Origin: Dactylosporangium vinaceum
GTDB taxonomy: Bacteria; Actinomycetota; Actinomycetes; Mycobacteriales; Micromonosporaceae
DNA length: 64,000 nt
NCBI RefSeq assembly: GCF_019904175.1
Contig: NZ_CP061913.1
Coordinates: 3,224,001 to 3,288,000, forward strand
Direction: 5' to 3'
Below the pieces are notes generated by a model. That model saw only the letters and a program-made list of their open reading frames with translations, did not search any database and was not told the origin of the DNA. A program made the position numbers and the translations under genes. Numbering within the stretch: position 1 is the stretch's first letter; every line of letters starts with the position of its first letter. Positions 9,182-18,678 of this stretch are shown in pieces.

Positions 9182-9510
9182 CCCAGTCACAGCCCCTGAA
9201 CGGCGAGGCGGACGGGCCGGAGGCCATCTCGCCCCTGCCGGTCACCGACGTGACCGAGCGATTGCCACGGCAATGACCGGGCCGGCGCCGGACACGCCGG
9301 TCAGTGTCTCCGGCCGCGGCGAGAGCGTGTTCGAACCCGGGGGCATCGGAAACGGTCGCCAGCCACACCACCCGCGGCTATGCGGCGCCCTCGACGGCGG
9401 ACATACGGACCCAGGCCATGTTGCAGAAGTGGGTGGCGACACCCGGGCCGGGACGCGGGCTCGTGGGCTGTCGGCGGTGGTGCTCGGGCACTCGGCGGGC
9501 GCGGGTGGCA
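9182..9510. other. Intergenic stretch without a supportable gene
   Basis: No frame here has a convincing start, ribosome site and codon bias together. A tRNA-like GTTCGAACCC string at about 9330 lacks flanking stems and is not a tRNA. The interval follows the element island and precedes the stop of the membrane protein encoded on the other strand. Confidence 0.5.
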
Positions 9511-10794
9511 TCAGCACTTCCACAGGACCAGGTCGTAGGGGCCCAGGGGGTCGTCGATGGAGGGTGGTGGCGGGGGTGTGAGGGTGCCGAAGGCGGTGGT
9601 GCCGTCGGCGGAGATGCCGCTGTCGATCAGCCAGGCGCGGGACGGGTCGAGGATCGGTAGGGGGGTTACCGTGCCGGCGCGCCAGGTTGCCGGGGTGCCG
9701 TGGTACATGTCGCTCACGCCGAGCATGACGCCGGTGGTGCTGACGGCGGTCGGGGAGAAGGTGCCCAGCTCGTCGAAGTCGCCGGTGTCGAGGTTCCAGC
9801 GGACGTAGGCCTGCGGCGTGGAGAACCTCATGCCGTCCACGTCGGGCGGTATCGACGGGCGGGGGCTCTGGAGGTTGCCGGCAACGCCGATCGCCCATCG
9901 GCCGGCCATCGCTGTCGCGCCGGCGGCCTCCTCGGTCAGCTCGCGGGGCATGGGCAGGAGGCGGCCGGTGTGGCCGGCGTTCCAGAGGTACGGCAGGGGG
10001 ACGCTGAAGACGTCGCCGGTGCGCCGGGCCGTGCCGAGGATGACGCCGTCGTCGCGGATGGCCACGGCGGACTCCGGGGTCAGGTCCTTGGTGCCGGTCG
10101 GCAGGAGCTCGTAGCCGCCGCCGGCCGGCCACAGGATGGCCAGGGTCGTGTTCGTGGGCAGGGTGGAGCCGCTGATCCGGCCGACGACGTCGCCGTTGGT
10201 GTTGATGGCCAGGGCGGCGCTGGAGGTCGCGCCGACGGGGCGGGGGAGCAGTGTCACCTTGCCGTCGCGGAACACGGCGGCCTGGCCGCGGCCGTCGGCG
10301 TCGGGCGCCTTGCCGGCGACCACGGCCCGGCTGTTGACGGCGGCGGCCGAGAACTGCTTCGCGGCGGCGGGCTGGCTGGGCTTGCCGTCGGTCCACAGGA
10401 GCAGGCCGGAGGTGTTCGCGCCCGAGGTGTAGGTGCCGGCGATGTAGCGGCCCGACGGGTCGATCGCCCGGGCGGTGCGCTGGGCCGCGGTCAGGCCGGC
10501 CGGTGCCGGGAGGGGTTCGGCAGTGCAGTGCAGTGGCGGGCCGGTCGGCGACGGCGCCCGGGTGGACCCCGACGGGGACGGGTGGGCCGGCAGCGGCGCG
10601 GCGCCGGGGTGCGGGAGCGCGACAGCGACGCCCAGGACGACGAGTGCGGTGCCGATGCCGGCCGCCGCGGCCAGCCGGATGCGCCGGCCGCGGACCTGCC
10701 GGCGGGCGGTGGCCAGCACCTCCTCGGCGAGGACGCGTGGGGGCGGGACGTCGTCGTGGGCGGCGTACGAGCGCAGCTTCCCCTCGGCGTTCAC
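9511..10794 (-). CDS. Membrane-anchored extracytoplasmic protein paired with SigE-family sigma factor
   Basis: A 427-residue protein with a cytoplasmic N-terminus of about 40 residues, one membrane segment (about 41-62, LAAAAGIGTALVVLGVAVAL), a Pro/Ser/Thr linker, and a large exported domain made of repeating blocks such as GLLLWTDGK, AAVFRDGK and LPYLWNAG. These recall beta-propeller or HAF-type repeats. Its start overlaps the stop of the sigma factor gene upstream (ATGA). The arrangement suggests an anti-sigma or signal-sensing partner, but no classical zinc anti-sigma motif is visible, so this role is inference. Confidence 0.75.
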   Translation of the reverse strand: MNAEGKLRSYAAHDDVPPPRVLAEEVLATARRQVRGRRIRLAAAAGIGTALVVLGVAVALPHPGAAPLPAHPSPSGSTRAPSPTGPPLHCTAEPLPAPAGLTAAQRTARAIDPSGRYIAGTYTSGANTSGLLLWTDGKPSQPAAAKQFSAAAVNSRAVVAGKAPDADGRGQAAVFRDGKVTLLPRPVGATSSAALAINTNGDVVGRISGSTLPTNTTLAILWPAGGGYELLPTGTKDLTPESAVAIRDDGVILGTARRTGDVFSVPLPYLWNAGHTGRLLPMPRELTEEAAGATAMAGRWAIGVAGNLQSPRPSIPPDVDGMRFSTPQAYVRWNLDTGDFDELGTFSPTAVSTTGVMLGVSDMYHGTPATWRAGTVTPLPILDPSRAWLIDSGISADGTTAFGTLTPPPPPSIDDPLGPYDLVLWKC

Positions 10795-11315
10795 AGTGAC
10801 CTCCCCGGCTGCGCCTCGGCCCCGGCCGGCAGCGACTCGAACGCGTCACGGAGCGTGCGCAGCGCCGCCGCGGTGTGGCTCTTCACCGTGTTCTCGGACC
10901 GGCCCAGGGTCGCGGCCACGTCGGCGATCGACATGTCGCACAGGAAGCGCAGCACGACGACGATCCGCTGCCGCTCCGGCAGGCGGCGCAGGCACTGGCG
11001 GATGGCCAGCCGCTCGTCGACCAGGCCGCCGGCCTCGTCGACGGGGCGGTCGGGCGGCTCGGCCCGCAGCAGGACGCGGGCCCAGGGGCGGCGCTGGTCG
11101 GCCAGGCAGGCCCGCACGACCATCGTGTGCACGTAGGCGTCGAGGTTGTCGACCTGGCCTCGCCCCGACCACCGCTTGTACAGGGTGGTCAGCGCGTTCT
11201 GCACCGCGTCCTGGGCCCGGTGCTCGTCGCCGAGGACGAGGTACGCGACCCGGTGCAGCCGGGGCAGCCGCAGCCGGACGTACTCGACGTACTCGCGCTC
11301 GTCGTCGACCTGCAC
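10791..11315 (-). CDS. SigE-family ECF RNA polymerase sigma factor
   Basis: A 174-residue ECF sigma factor. Region 2 includes RVAYLVLGDEHRAQDAVQ and NALTTLYKRW; region 4 includes LPERQRIVVVLRFLCDMS and the HTH ATLGRSENTVKSHTAAAL. It begins with the EYVEYVRLRLPRLHR segment typical of the actinobacterial SigE family. The frame is open to 11354, but GTG at 11315 has GGGAG at a suitable distance and matches the usual N-terminus. It is co-translated with the membrane partner downstream and likely controls surface functions. Confidence 0.88.
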   Translation of the reverse strand: MQVDDEREYVEYVRLRLPRLHRVAYLVLGDEHRAQDAVQNALTTLYKRWSGRGQVDNLDAYVHTMVVRACLADQRRPWARVLLRAEPPDRPVDEAGGLVDERLAIRQCLRRLPERQRIVVVLRFLCDMSIADVAATLGRSENTVKSHTAAALRTLRDAFESLPAGAEAQPGRSL

Positions 11316-11399
11316 CCGGGCTCCCTTCCGTGGGCCGGCGGCCGCGACGTGCACGGCGGGCCCTTCACACCGGTAGATGCACGCAGGTGCCGGAAAGGG

Positions 11400-12356
11400 T
11401 CAGTGGTCGCCGAACGGGAATCGGCCGGTGCGCCAGTGCCAGTGGCGGCCGGCCTTCCAGTGCTCGATGACGGCCCGCTGCAGGAGGGTGCGGCGGGGCA
11501 GGTCGTCGAGCGGGGTGGTCAGGTCGCGGAAGACGAAGCGGCGCACCTCCAGGTCCGGGTCCAGACCCTCGGCCGGCACGTACGGCTCGTCGAGCGTGAA
11601 GCGGTCCTGGAAGCGCACGATGTTGGAGTCCGGCGGGAGGTACTCCCGCAGCTGCGGGTCCAGCAGCCAGGAGCCGCACGAGAACGCGGTGTAGGGCTCG
11701 TGCGGGAAGTGGGCCGGGAAGAACGCGCGGGCCGCGTCCAGGGACGCGTCGATCAGGTCCGGCGCCAGGGGGCCGGCGTCGGCGATGTGCAGGCCGATCG
11801 CGGTGCCGCCGCGCTGGTGCTGCAGCCGGCCCAGCTCGTAGATGCCGCCGCGGAAGTGCAGGGTCAGCCACGCCTGCATGACCGGCCAGCCCTGGCCCCG
11901 CATCCGCCGGTCGACGCCCAGGTTGCGGCCCAGGTCGGCCAGGGTCGCCCAGGTGACCTCGGCGCCGATGCCATGGCTGCGGTGGTACTGCGTGACGACG
12001 TCGACGAGCGCCAGGAAGGTGTAGACGTACAGGTGCCGCCAGGCCGGGCCGCGGTCGCGGTCGAGCTCCGGGCCGGGGGGCAGCCACTCGTGCCCGCCCA
12101 GGTCGGCCCGCACCAGCGCGGTGGAGCGGTCCAGCAGCCAGCGCAGCTCGGGCGTCCACAGTGGAGAGCCGGGCTCGGGCCAGGCCGCCAGGATCTCGGC
12201 GGCGTCGGCCGCGGGCACCTGCAACCGGTCCAGGATCGCGGGCGCGTCCGACCGGGGCGGCAGCGGAGCCGACGGGTGGTCGCCGGCGAGCTCCTGGACG
12301 CGGGCGACGTGCTCCGGACGTACACCCAGCGCGGCAGTGATCTTTTCCAGGTCCAC
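11400..12356 (-). CDS. GNAT-like acyltransferase-domain protein
   Basis: A 318-residue soluble protein matching the two-part layout of actinobacterial acyltransferase-domain proteins. The N-terminal helical half (about 1-135) includes LGVRPEHVARVQELAG. The C-terminal half (about 140-290) resembles a GNAT core with GIYELGRLQHQRGGTAIGLH and the late segment FPHEPYTAFSCGSWLLDPQL. The reaction and acceptor are not known. ATG 12356 is the only good start. It lies downstream of, and in the same direction as, no close neighbour, so it is probably monocistronic. Confidence 0.65.
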   Translation of the reverse strand: MDLEKITAALGVRPEHVARVQELAGDHPSAPLPPRSDAPAILDRLQVPAADAAEILAAWPEPGSPLWTPELRWLLDRSTALVRADLGGHEWLPPGPELDRDRGPAWRHLYVYTFLALVDVVTQYHRSHGIGAEVTWATLADLGRNLGVDRRMRGQGWPVMQAWLTLHFRGGIYELGRLQHQRGGTAIGLHIADAGPLAPDLIDASLDAARAFFPAHFPHEPYTAFSCGSWLLDPQLREYLPPDSNIVRFQDRFTLDEPYVPAEGLDPDLEVRRFVFRDLTTPLDDLPRRTLLQRAVIEHWKAGRHWHWRTGRFPFGDH

Positions 12357-12512
12357 GCAGAGAGCCTATCGGGCCCGCCGGTTGCGCGGATCAGTGTCGG
12401 TCTCGCGACATCATCGCTGGTGAACGGCCTGGCGGCGGGCCGCGTGTCCCTCATTGTCCGGCGGCGGTAGGAGCCGCGGGGGAGCCCCGATCAAGGGGAG
12501 GGGAGACACATC

Positions 12513-13127
12513 ATGGGCATCATCAAGGGCATCGCGGTCCTGGCCGCCGGAGCGGTCGCGGGCGCGGCCGTGTTCGCAGGCGTGCAGACCTTCAGCGGCG
12601 GGGCGGCGACTCCGGACTTCGACAAGGTCGGCGACTACACCTCGACGGCCAAGAACGTGGTCAGGTTCAAGCTGGCCCCGAGCAACGACCAGCTCGCCAA
12701 GTGCATGCCGAAGGTGAAGGTCGAGGTGGCCGTCGCGCTGCTGACCGACGCCAAGGGCTTCGACGTGATGGACGTCAAGGTGACAAACGCGGTGCCCGAC
12801 ACCTCGTTCACCGTCTTCCTGCTCGAGGTGCCGGCGAGCCCGTTCGGCGCCGCGGAGTACATCGGCGACGTGAACACCGACAAGAAGGGCAACGGCACCG
12901 CCGAGCTCAAGCTCATCGTGGAGGAGGCGTTCTCCTCGACGATCGTCGGCAAGGACCGCGTGCGCAAGGAGCTCAACCACGTCGGCATGTGGTTCGCCGA
13001 CCCGGCCGGCGACGACTTCTGCCTGGGCAAGGGGGCCGGCCCGGTGACCCCGTTCGACGGCGACAACGAGGCCGGCATCCAGGCGTTCAACTCGGCGCCG
13101 TCGCTGCCGAAGGCGCCGCTGCCGTAG
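12513..13127 (+). CDS. Secreted protein of unknown function
   Basis: A 204-residue protein with an N-terminal hydrophobic segment (about residues 5-25, IAVLAAGAVAGAAVFAGVQT) that could be a signal peptide or anchor, then a beta-rich domain with two Cys residues (KCMPK near residue 69 and DFCLG near 170) that could form a disulfide. No catalytic motif is recognised. The start is well supported by GGGGAGGGGAGACACATC before the ATG. It converges on the cutinase gene. Confidence 0.7.
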   Translation: MGIIKGIAVLAAGAVAGAAVFAGVQTFSGGAATPDFDKVGDYTSTAKNVVRFKLAPSNDQLAKCMPKVKVEVAVALLTDAKGFDVMDVKVTNAVPDTSFTVFLLEVPASPFGAAEYIGDVNTDKKGNGTAELKLIVEEAFSSTIVGKDRVRKELNHVGMWFADPAGDDFCLGKGAGPVTPFDGDNEAGIQAFNSAPSLPKAPLP

Positions 13128-13220
13128 GCCGCACCGTGGCCGCCGCCGGGCCCGTCCCGGCGGCGGCCACAGTCATGCTCGCGATCGGCGCCGTGCTGGT
13201 GAGGAGTCGCCGTCGGCGGG

Positions 13221-13922
13221 TCAGGCGGTGAGGCGCTGCACCGCGAAGTCGGCGGCCTGCTGGATCGAGCCGTTGGTGACGTAGCGCAGGTGGGCCGCGA
13301 AGTCGTTGCCGTTGCCGCACACCGGGTCGCCGATGTTGCAGAACTCCTTGGCCTTCGGGCCGAAGACGGCGCTGCGCCCGGCGATCGTCTGGCGGCCGAT
13401 GCCGAGCGGGTTGCCGAAGACGACGACGGCGGCGACCCGGTCGTCGAGGGCGGCCGGGATGGCGTTGCCGCGGGTGCGGCCGACCTGGATGCCGATGGCG
13501 ATGTCGGTGACCGTGGCGCCCTGCGAGTAGCCGCCGAGGACGAACCGGGTGCCCGGGCAGCCGGCCGCGGTCGCGGCGACGTGGCCGCTCATCTCGGTGG
13601 CGCCCGGGCCGGCCGCGGCCTGCGAGGCGTCGGCGGCGTAGTCGACGGCGTGGGAGACGACGGTCCGGCCGGCCAGGCCGGCGCCGATGGCCCGGACCAG
13701 CGGGGTGCCGACGATGCCGAGGCCGGGCCGCTCGCCGGTGCCGCGGGCGAAGACGACCTCGACGTCGGCGCATCCGGCCGCCGCGCTTGCCGACCCGCCG
13801 CCGCGGTGCCACGGGAAGAACGTCGATGCCGATGCGAACGGCGCGCTCAGCGCGCCGGCGGTGAGGATCGCGGCGGTCGTCACGACGACGGCCGCGATCC
13901 TCCTTCGCTTGTGCTTGGTCAT
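13221..13922 (-). CDS. Secreted cutinase-family serine esterase
   Basis: A 233-residue protein with a twin-basic signal (KHKRRRIAAVVV, hydrophobic core to about residue 35) and a cutinase/acetylxylan-esterase alpha/beta-hydrolase domain. The domain start CADVEVVFARGTGERPG, nucleophile elbow GGYSQGA, the Asp in FCNIGDPVCGNG and His in AHLRYV give a complete Ser-Asp-His triad. Cys residues are placed for the family disulfides. ATG 13922 is preferred over a GTG 15 bp upstream. It groups with the expansin-like and GH16 genes as an exported plant-polymer cluster. Confidence 0.9.
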   Translation of the reverse strand: MTKHKRRRIAAVVVTTAAILTAGALSAPFASASTFFPWHRGGGSASAAAGCADVEVVFARGTGERPGLGIVGTPLVRAIGAGLAGRTVVSHAVDYAADASQAAAGPGATEMSGHVAATAAGCPGTRFVLGGYSQGATVTDIAIGIQVGRTRGNAIPAALDDRVAAVVVFGNPLGIGRQTIAGRSAVFGPKAKEFCNIGDPVCGNGNDFAAHLRYVTNGSIQQAADFAVQRLTA

Positions 13923-14020
13923 GCGCCCCAGCCTCACGCGGCCGGGATCGATCGCCCACTGATCAGGGACAATCTTAAGGCGGGCCTCACGCCGGCCAAA
14001 GATTGTGCACTAACCATGCA

Positions 14021-15382
14021 TTATCGAGCAGAACAGCTCACGCCGGTGACCGCCAGGCCGGGTCCGTTGAAGACCAACCCCCAGCTGGTACTACCATTCG
14101 CCGCAATTGTCCCGTTGTACGAGGCATTCGTGGCGGTGACGCCCGACCCCGACACCGTCACCGCCGCGTTCCACGAGCTGGCGATCGTGACCCCGCTGGG
14201 CAGCGTGAACCTCACCGTCCAGCCGGTCGTCGGCGCGGTGCCGGTGTTCGTCACCTTGACCTCGCCCTGCCCGCCGCCGCTCCACGAGCCCGTCGCGGTG
14301 ACGGCGGCCGTGCAGCCACCGGACGGCGCGGGGGAGGAGGACGCCGACCGCGAGGCCGACGGGGATGTCGACGCGGAGCGGGAGGCCGAGACCGAGACCG
14401 AGGGCGAGCCCGGGGCCGACGGCGAGGTCGAGGTCGAGGTGGTGGTGTAGGTGGCCTGGGTGTACGCCGCGCTGCACTGCGAGGAGCAGGCCGCCGGGAG
14501 CGAGAACGAGTACTCGCGGCCGCCGAACAGCAGCGCGTCGGAGGCGTCGCGGACCCGGATGCGGAAGTCGGTCCCGCCGGACGTGAGGCCGCCGATGATG
14601 AACGACTGGCCCATGTCGCTGTTCATGGGCGCGGCCGTCCAGGCGCCGTTGGCGAAGTACTCGACGCCGTGCACGCCGTTGGGCAGCTTCGACACCGCGA
14701 TCGCGGGCCAGTAGCGCTGGGCCCCGCTCAGGAAGCCGATCTTGATGTCGCCCGAGTAGGTCGGCGCCGGAATGAACTGCCAGGACACGTGGCGGTTGTT
14801 CCAGTGGTTCGGGTACAGGTCGGTCATCGGGGCGCCGTTTTTCACGAACTTGTTCAGCGAGTCCTTCGACAGGTCCAGGTGGTACTTGTCGTCGCGGCAC
14901 CACGCGTTGGAGTCGCCGCAGCTGTCGGCCACGATCATGTCGAGGGTGCCGCCGTTGTACGCGTCCGCGGTGAACGCCCCGTTGCGGCAGAACGGCTGGC
15001 CGAGCGCGCCGTCGTTGGTCCCGGTGCAGTAGTCGCTGATGCTGACCCGGACCCAGCGGCCGCAGTTGTGGCCGTTGTTCCAGATGCCCATCTTGTCGGC
15101 GTCGGCTGAGGAGAGCGGCCGCGGGTAGAAGGTGCCGCTGCCCGGGGTGTCGAAGACGTTGAGCGCGACGAAGTTCTGCGTCTCCAGCTCCGCCTGCGGC
15201 AGGCCGCAGCCGCCGTAAGGTGCCCCGAGCCCGTCGAAGTACGTCGCGTTGCCCGTGACCGGGGCCGTGGGCTCCGGCACCGTGGCCCGCGCCGAGGGCT
15301 GCAGGGCCAGCACGATCAGGGCGGCGCCGAGCGCGGCGATGGCCGGGATGGCCAGCCGGGTCCACCAGATTCCACGATGCAT
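14021..15382 (-). CDS. Secreted expansin-like protein with C-terminal CBM2
   Basis: A 453-residue exported protein. After a signal peptide (to about residue 37) comes a double-psi beta-barrel domain, GNATYFDGLGAPYGGCGLP to KMGIWNNGHNCGRWVRVSI with DSCGDSNAWC, and a second domain (about 185-295) as in bacterial expansins. A Ser/Pro/Thr linker (about 305-350) leads to a cellulose-binding CBM2 (CTAAVTATGSWSGG to the end). Such proteins loosen cellulose networks non-hydrolytically. ATG 15382 starts the signal peptide; the frame is open 36 bp further upstream. It is 109 bp downstream of the GH16 gene. Confidence 0.87.
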   Translation of the reverse strand: MHRGIWWTRLAIPAIAALGAALIVLALQPSARATVPEPTAPVTGNATYFDGLGAPYGGCGLPQAELETQNFVALNVFDTPGSGTFYPRPLSSADADKMGIWNNGHNCGRWVRVSISDYCTGTNDGALGQPFCRNGAFTADAYNGGTLDMIVADSCGDSNAWCRDDKYHLDLSKDSLNKFVKNGAPMTDLYPNHWNNRHVSWQFIPAPTYSGDIKIGFLSGAQRYWPAIAVSKLPNGVHGVEYFANGAWTAAPMNSDMGQSFIIGGLTSGGTDFRIRVRDASDALLFGGREYSFSLPAACSSQCSAAYTQATYTTTSTSTSPSAPGSPSVSVSASRSASTSPSASRSASSSPAPSGGCTAAVTATGSWSGGGQGEVKVTNTGTAPTTGWTVRFTLPSGVTIASSWNAAVTVSGSGVTATNASYNGTIAANGSTSWGLVFNGPGLAVTGVSCSAR

Positions 15383-15491
15383 GATGGCAACGTCGGCGGC
15401 GGCCGCCCGGAGCGTCAACCATCGACGCCCCGGGACGGCCGCGACCTGCGGAGTCCCGCGAAACTTGCAAGCGCGGGGCTACCGGCCGGGG

Positions 15492-16871
15492 CTAGCCCGG
15501 CAGGGAGAACTTCTGCGCCGCGCTGCCGTTGCAGTCCCAGAGCTGCAGCTGCGTGCCCGCCGCGGTGCTGCCGTTCGGGTCGTCGAGGCACCGGTTGGAC
15601 GCCGGGTTGTAGTAGGTGTTGTCGGTGCGGTGGATGAACACCTGCGCGCCTGTCGTGTTGCAGTCCCACAGCTGGATCTTCGTGCCGTTCGCGGTGCCGC
15701 CACCCGCGGCGTCGAGGCACTTGCCGAACGCCCGCAGCGTGCTGCCGGCCTCGACGTAGGTCCACTGCTGCGCGCCGGTGCCGTTGCAGGTGTAGATCTG
15801 CACCGGGGTGCCGTTCGCCGAGTTCGACGAGCGGACGTCAAGGCACAGGCCGCCCGGGCCCTTGACCGCCTTGCCGCTGGTGGGAGGCGGGGTGGTGCCG
15901 CCGCCGCCACCGCCGCCGGCCGTGTAGGCCGCGACGTAGTCGATGAGCATCGGCACGCCGGACACGGTGTTGCCGTTGGGGCCGCCGCCGAACGCGTCGG
16001 GGAAGCCGCCGCCGATGGCCACGTTCAGGATCATGAAGAACCCGTGGTGCGTGGCGTTGTTCCAGGTGGTCGCGTCGACCTGGTTGGCGTTGATGGTGAA
16101 GAAGTTGCTGCCGTCCAGGTAGAAGCGCAGCTGCTCGGGCGAGGTGCTGCGGTCCTGCTCCACCGCGTAGGTGTGGAAGCCGGTCTGGCACCCGCTACAG
16201 GCCCGCTCACCGCTGCCGATGCCCGTCGTCTCGTTGCACGGGCCGCCGGGGTTGGTGCCGCAGTGCAGCGTCGCGAACTCCGAGCTGCGGCCGTTGATGT
16301 CCTCGAGCATGTCGATCTCGCCGATGCCGGGCCAGCCGCTCGCCCCGGTGCCGCGCGCCGCCGCGCCCAGCGCCCAGAACGCGGGCCAGTAGCCGGCGCC
16401 GTTGGAGGTGTTGACGTTCGGCTGCTGGATGCGCGCCTCCATGCGCAGCTTGCCGCCGGCCGGGGCGGCCAGGTCGGTGCGCTGCGTCTCGATGCGGCCG
16501 CTCGTCCAGTTGCCGGCGCCGTCGCGGATCGGCTTGATGGCCAGGTTGCCGTTGCCGTCGTGGTACACGTTCGCCGTGCTGTTGGTCATGTTCTCGATCT
16601 CGCCGGTGCCCCAGTTGCCCGCGCCGCCGGGGTACCCGTGGCCGAGGTCGTAGAGCCAGTTGGCGGTGTTGACGCCGGTGCCGGCGGAGCCGGAGAAGTC
16701 GTCGGCGAAGACCTGGGTCCAGCCGGCCGGGGTGGGCGGCAGCGACGCCGACGCGTTCGGCTGCACCGCGAGGAACGTGGCGCCGGCCAGCATGGCGACG
16801 CCGGCCGACGCGAGCAGCGCGAGGCGGCCGCGGCGGGACTTGCGCTTTGTGGGCTTTTGTTCGTTCTCCAC
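15492..16871 (-). CDS. Secreted GH16 endo-beta-glucanase with CBM13 (ricin-type) domain
   Basis: A 459-residue exported glycoside hydrolase. The basic signal peptide (KRKSRRGR then a hydrophobic core, to about residue 42) precedes a GH16 domain whose catalytic motif GEIDMLEDI supplies the E-x-D-x-x-E residues. A Gly/Thr/Pro linker near 320-335 leads to a ricin B-like CBM13 with repeated QxW-type blocks (LCLDVRSS, KCLDAAGG, RCLDDPNG). A GTG at 16871 is used, with GAAGGG upstream. The likely target is laminarin or mixed-linkage beta-glucan. A CebR-like palindrome lies 118 bp upstream. Confidence 0.9.
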   Translation of the reverse strand: MENEQKPTKRKSRRGRLALLASAGVAMLAGATFLAVQPNASASLPPTPAGWTQVFADDFSGSAGTGVNTANWLYDLGHGYPGGAGNWGTGEIENMTNSTANVYHDGNGNLAIKPIRDGAGNWTSGRIETQRTDLAAPAGGKLRMEARIQQPNVNTSNGAGYWPAFWALGAAARGTGASGWPGIGEIDMLEDINGRSSEFATLHCGTNPGGPCNETTGIGSGERACSGCQTGFHTYAVEQDRSTSPEQLRFYLDGSNFFTINANQVDATTWNNATHHGFFMILNVAIGGGFPDAFGGGPNGNTVSGVPMLIDYVAAYTAGGGGGGGTTPPPTSGKAVKGPGGLCLDVRSSNSANGTPVQIYTCNGTGAQQWTYVEAGSTLRAFGKCLDAAGGGTANGTKIQLWDCNTTGAQVFIHRTDNTYYNPASNRCLDDPNGSTAAGTQLQLWDCNGSAAQKFSLPG

Positions 16872-16988
16872 AGCGATTGTTGCCCTTCTCAAGATGGGGG
16901 CGGGGGCAGGGCAGACGTTGTGACCCTCACCTGATTGCTCAGGCGACACAGACCGGTCGTGGCGGACGCGGTCGGTCGGTGTCGGACG

Positions 16989-17002
16989 TGAGAGCGCTCT
17001 CA
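16989..17002. promoter_or_regulatory. CebR/CelR-like operator (14-bp perfect palindrome)
   Basis: TGAGAGCGCTCTCA is a perfect palindrome that differs from the actinobacterial cellulose-utilisation box TGGGAGCGCTCCCA at two symmetric positions. It lies upstream of the GH16 gene. Control by a CebR-type LacI repressor is inferred; that repressor is not in the window. Confidence 0.6.
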
Positions 17003-17041
17003 GCAGAGCATCGCCGACTGAAAATAATGTTGTCAATAGCA

Positions 17042-17071
17042 AGCGGGCCGGTGGAGTACCACCGGCCCGCT
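17042..17071 (-). terminator. Strong hairpin terminator after the ABC exporter
   Basis: AGCGGGCCGGTGG (17042-17054) pairs perfectly with 17059-17071 around a 4-base loop, 18 bp past the stop of the permease gene. On the minus strand it is followed by TTGCTATTG, a weak U-rich tail. Confidence 0.75.
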
Positions 17072-17088
17072 CGTGCCAAACCTCGCAT

Positions 17089-18678
17089 TTACCCCACGGG
17101 CATATCCCGGCGCCGCAAACCCAGCAGCCCGACTGCGCCAAGTGCCAGCGCAACCACCGTGAGCCATACGACGGGCATCGCCGTGAACGCGGCGCCCGGC
17201 AGCTTCGGCACGTGGGCGAACGGGGCGGCGTCGACGACGTACTGGTTCAGCCCGAACAGCCCGCCCAGCTCGACGAGCAGCGCCGACACGATCAGCGCGG
17301 CCCACGTCAGCGTGGTCAGCTTCGGCAGCAGGCCGATCAGCGCGACGCCGACCCCGGCCAGGACCAGCGCGGCCGGCAGCTGCACCAGCGCCGCACCCAG
17401 CAGCCGGCCCGTCTGGCCGGCGACGTCGTGGACCTGGGCGCCGTACGACAGGCCGCCCGCCACCCCGGCCACGGCCAGCAGCAGGGCCGTGCCCACCACC
17501 GCGAAGACCAGGTGGCTCGCCGCCCAGCGGACCCGCCCGACCCGGGTGGCCAGGATCGACTCGACCCGCCCGGTGCTCTCCTCCTGCCGCAGCCGCAGCG
17601 TCGCCTGGATCGCGTACACGGCGACGAGCTGCCCGATGATCCCGTAGATCGCGCCGAGGAACGCGTCGGTCAGCCCGGCCGTCCCGCCCATCCGCGACAG
17701 GATGTCGGTGAGCTGCTGGTTGGGGGAGTCGAGGTTGCCGATGCCGACGGCCGCGCCGCCCATCACCGCGCCGCTCAGCGCGAGCGCGACGACCCAGCCC
17801 AGGAGCAGCCCGCGGTGCAGGCGCCAGGCCAGGCCCAGCGGGCTGCCGAGGGCGGGCGCGGCCGAGGCCGGTCCGGGCCGGTCCGGGAGCAGCCCGGCGC
17901 CCACGTCACGGCGATCGATAAGGGTGTACCCACCGACGCCGAACACCACCGCGAAGCCCACGAACAGCAGCGCGATCCACCAGCGCTCACCGGCGAACGG
18001 CCGCATGTGCAGCGCCCACCCGGTCGGCGACAGCCACGCCAACCAGCTCGGCCCGGTGTCGCCGACGGCCCGCAGGAGGTACGTGCCGCCGAGGACCGCC
18101 CCGGCGATGCCGCTGGCCGCGCGGGCGCTCTGGGTCAGCTGGGCGGTGAACGCCGCGATGGCCGCGAACAGCAGCCCGAACAGCGCGACGGCCAGCCCGA
18201 AGGCGAACGAGCCGGCCGGGTCGAGGCCCACACCCATGAGCCCCAGCGCGGCGAGCAGGCCGATGGTGACGTCGGCGATCGCGGTGACGGCGAGGGCGGC
18301 GGTCAGCGGCGCGTAGCGGCCGACGGTGGTGGCCCGCAGCAGCTCGAGGCGCCCGGTCTCCTCCTCGGTCCGGGTGTGCCGCACGACTGTCAGCATGCTC
18401 ATGAGCCCGACCAGGATGAACTCGGTGATGCCGATCTTCCACGCGGTGAGCGCGCCGATGTTGAGCCCGAAGAGCGGACCGCTCATGGCGACGAGCGACG
18501 GGTTGGCCAGCACCCCGCTCACCGCCTGGAGGTCGGCCTGCGTGGGGTACAACTTCTGGTAGTTGGCGGCGGTCCCCATGGGCATCACGGCGAGCCCGAG
18601 GATCCAGATGGACAGCCGCACCCGGTCCAGCCGCAGGGCCAGCCGGGCCAGCGCCCGCGTCCCCTCCAGAGCGCTCAT
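17089..18678 (-). CDS. ABC exporter permease, polyketide-antibiotic-exporter type
   Basis: A 529-residue integral membrane protein with about 12 membrane segments in two similar halves, like the TipB/EfrB-type permeases annotated as exporters of polyketide antibiotics. Each half contains a cytoplasmic loop of the form [17 protein letters not shown] and [17 protein letters not shown], a hallmark of this family. The ATG at 18678 overlaps the stop of the ATPase gene (ATGA). The hydrophobic substrate is unknown. Expression should be controlled by the TetR gene at the head of the operon. Confidence 0.88.
   Translation of the reverse strand: MSALEGTRALARLALRLDRVRLSIWILGLAVMPMGTAANYQKLYPTQADLQAVSGVLANPSLVAMSGPLFGLNIGALTAWKIGITEFILVGLMSMLTVVRHTRTEEETGRLELLRATTVGRYAPLTAALAVTAIADVTIGLLAALGLMGVGLDPAGSFAFGLAVALFGLLFAAIAAFTAQLTQSARAASGIAGAVLGGTYLLRAVGDTGPSWLAWLSPTGWALHMRPFAGERWWIALLFVGFAVVFGVGGYTLIDRRDVGAGLLPDRPGPASAAPALGSPLGLAWRLHRGLLLGWVVALALSGAVMGGAAVGIGNLDSPNQQLTDILSRMGGTAGLTDAFLGAIYGIIGQLVAVYAIQATLRLRQEESTGRVESILATRVGRVRWAASHLVFAVVGTALLLAVAGVAGGLSYGAQVHDVAGQTGRLLGAALVQLPAALVLAGVGVALIGLLPKLTTLTWAALIVSALLVELGGLFGLNQYVVDAAPFAHVPKLPGAAFTAMPVVWLTVVALALGAVGLLGLRRRDMPVG

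Noticed and set aside
9325..9345. tRNA-like GTTCGAACCC string
   Set aside because: The flanking bases cannot form a T-stem and no acceptor or anticodon arms are present.
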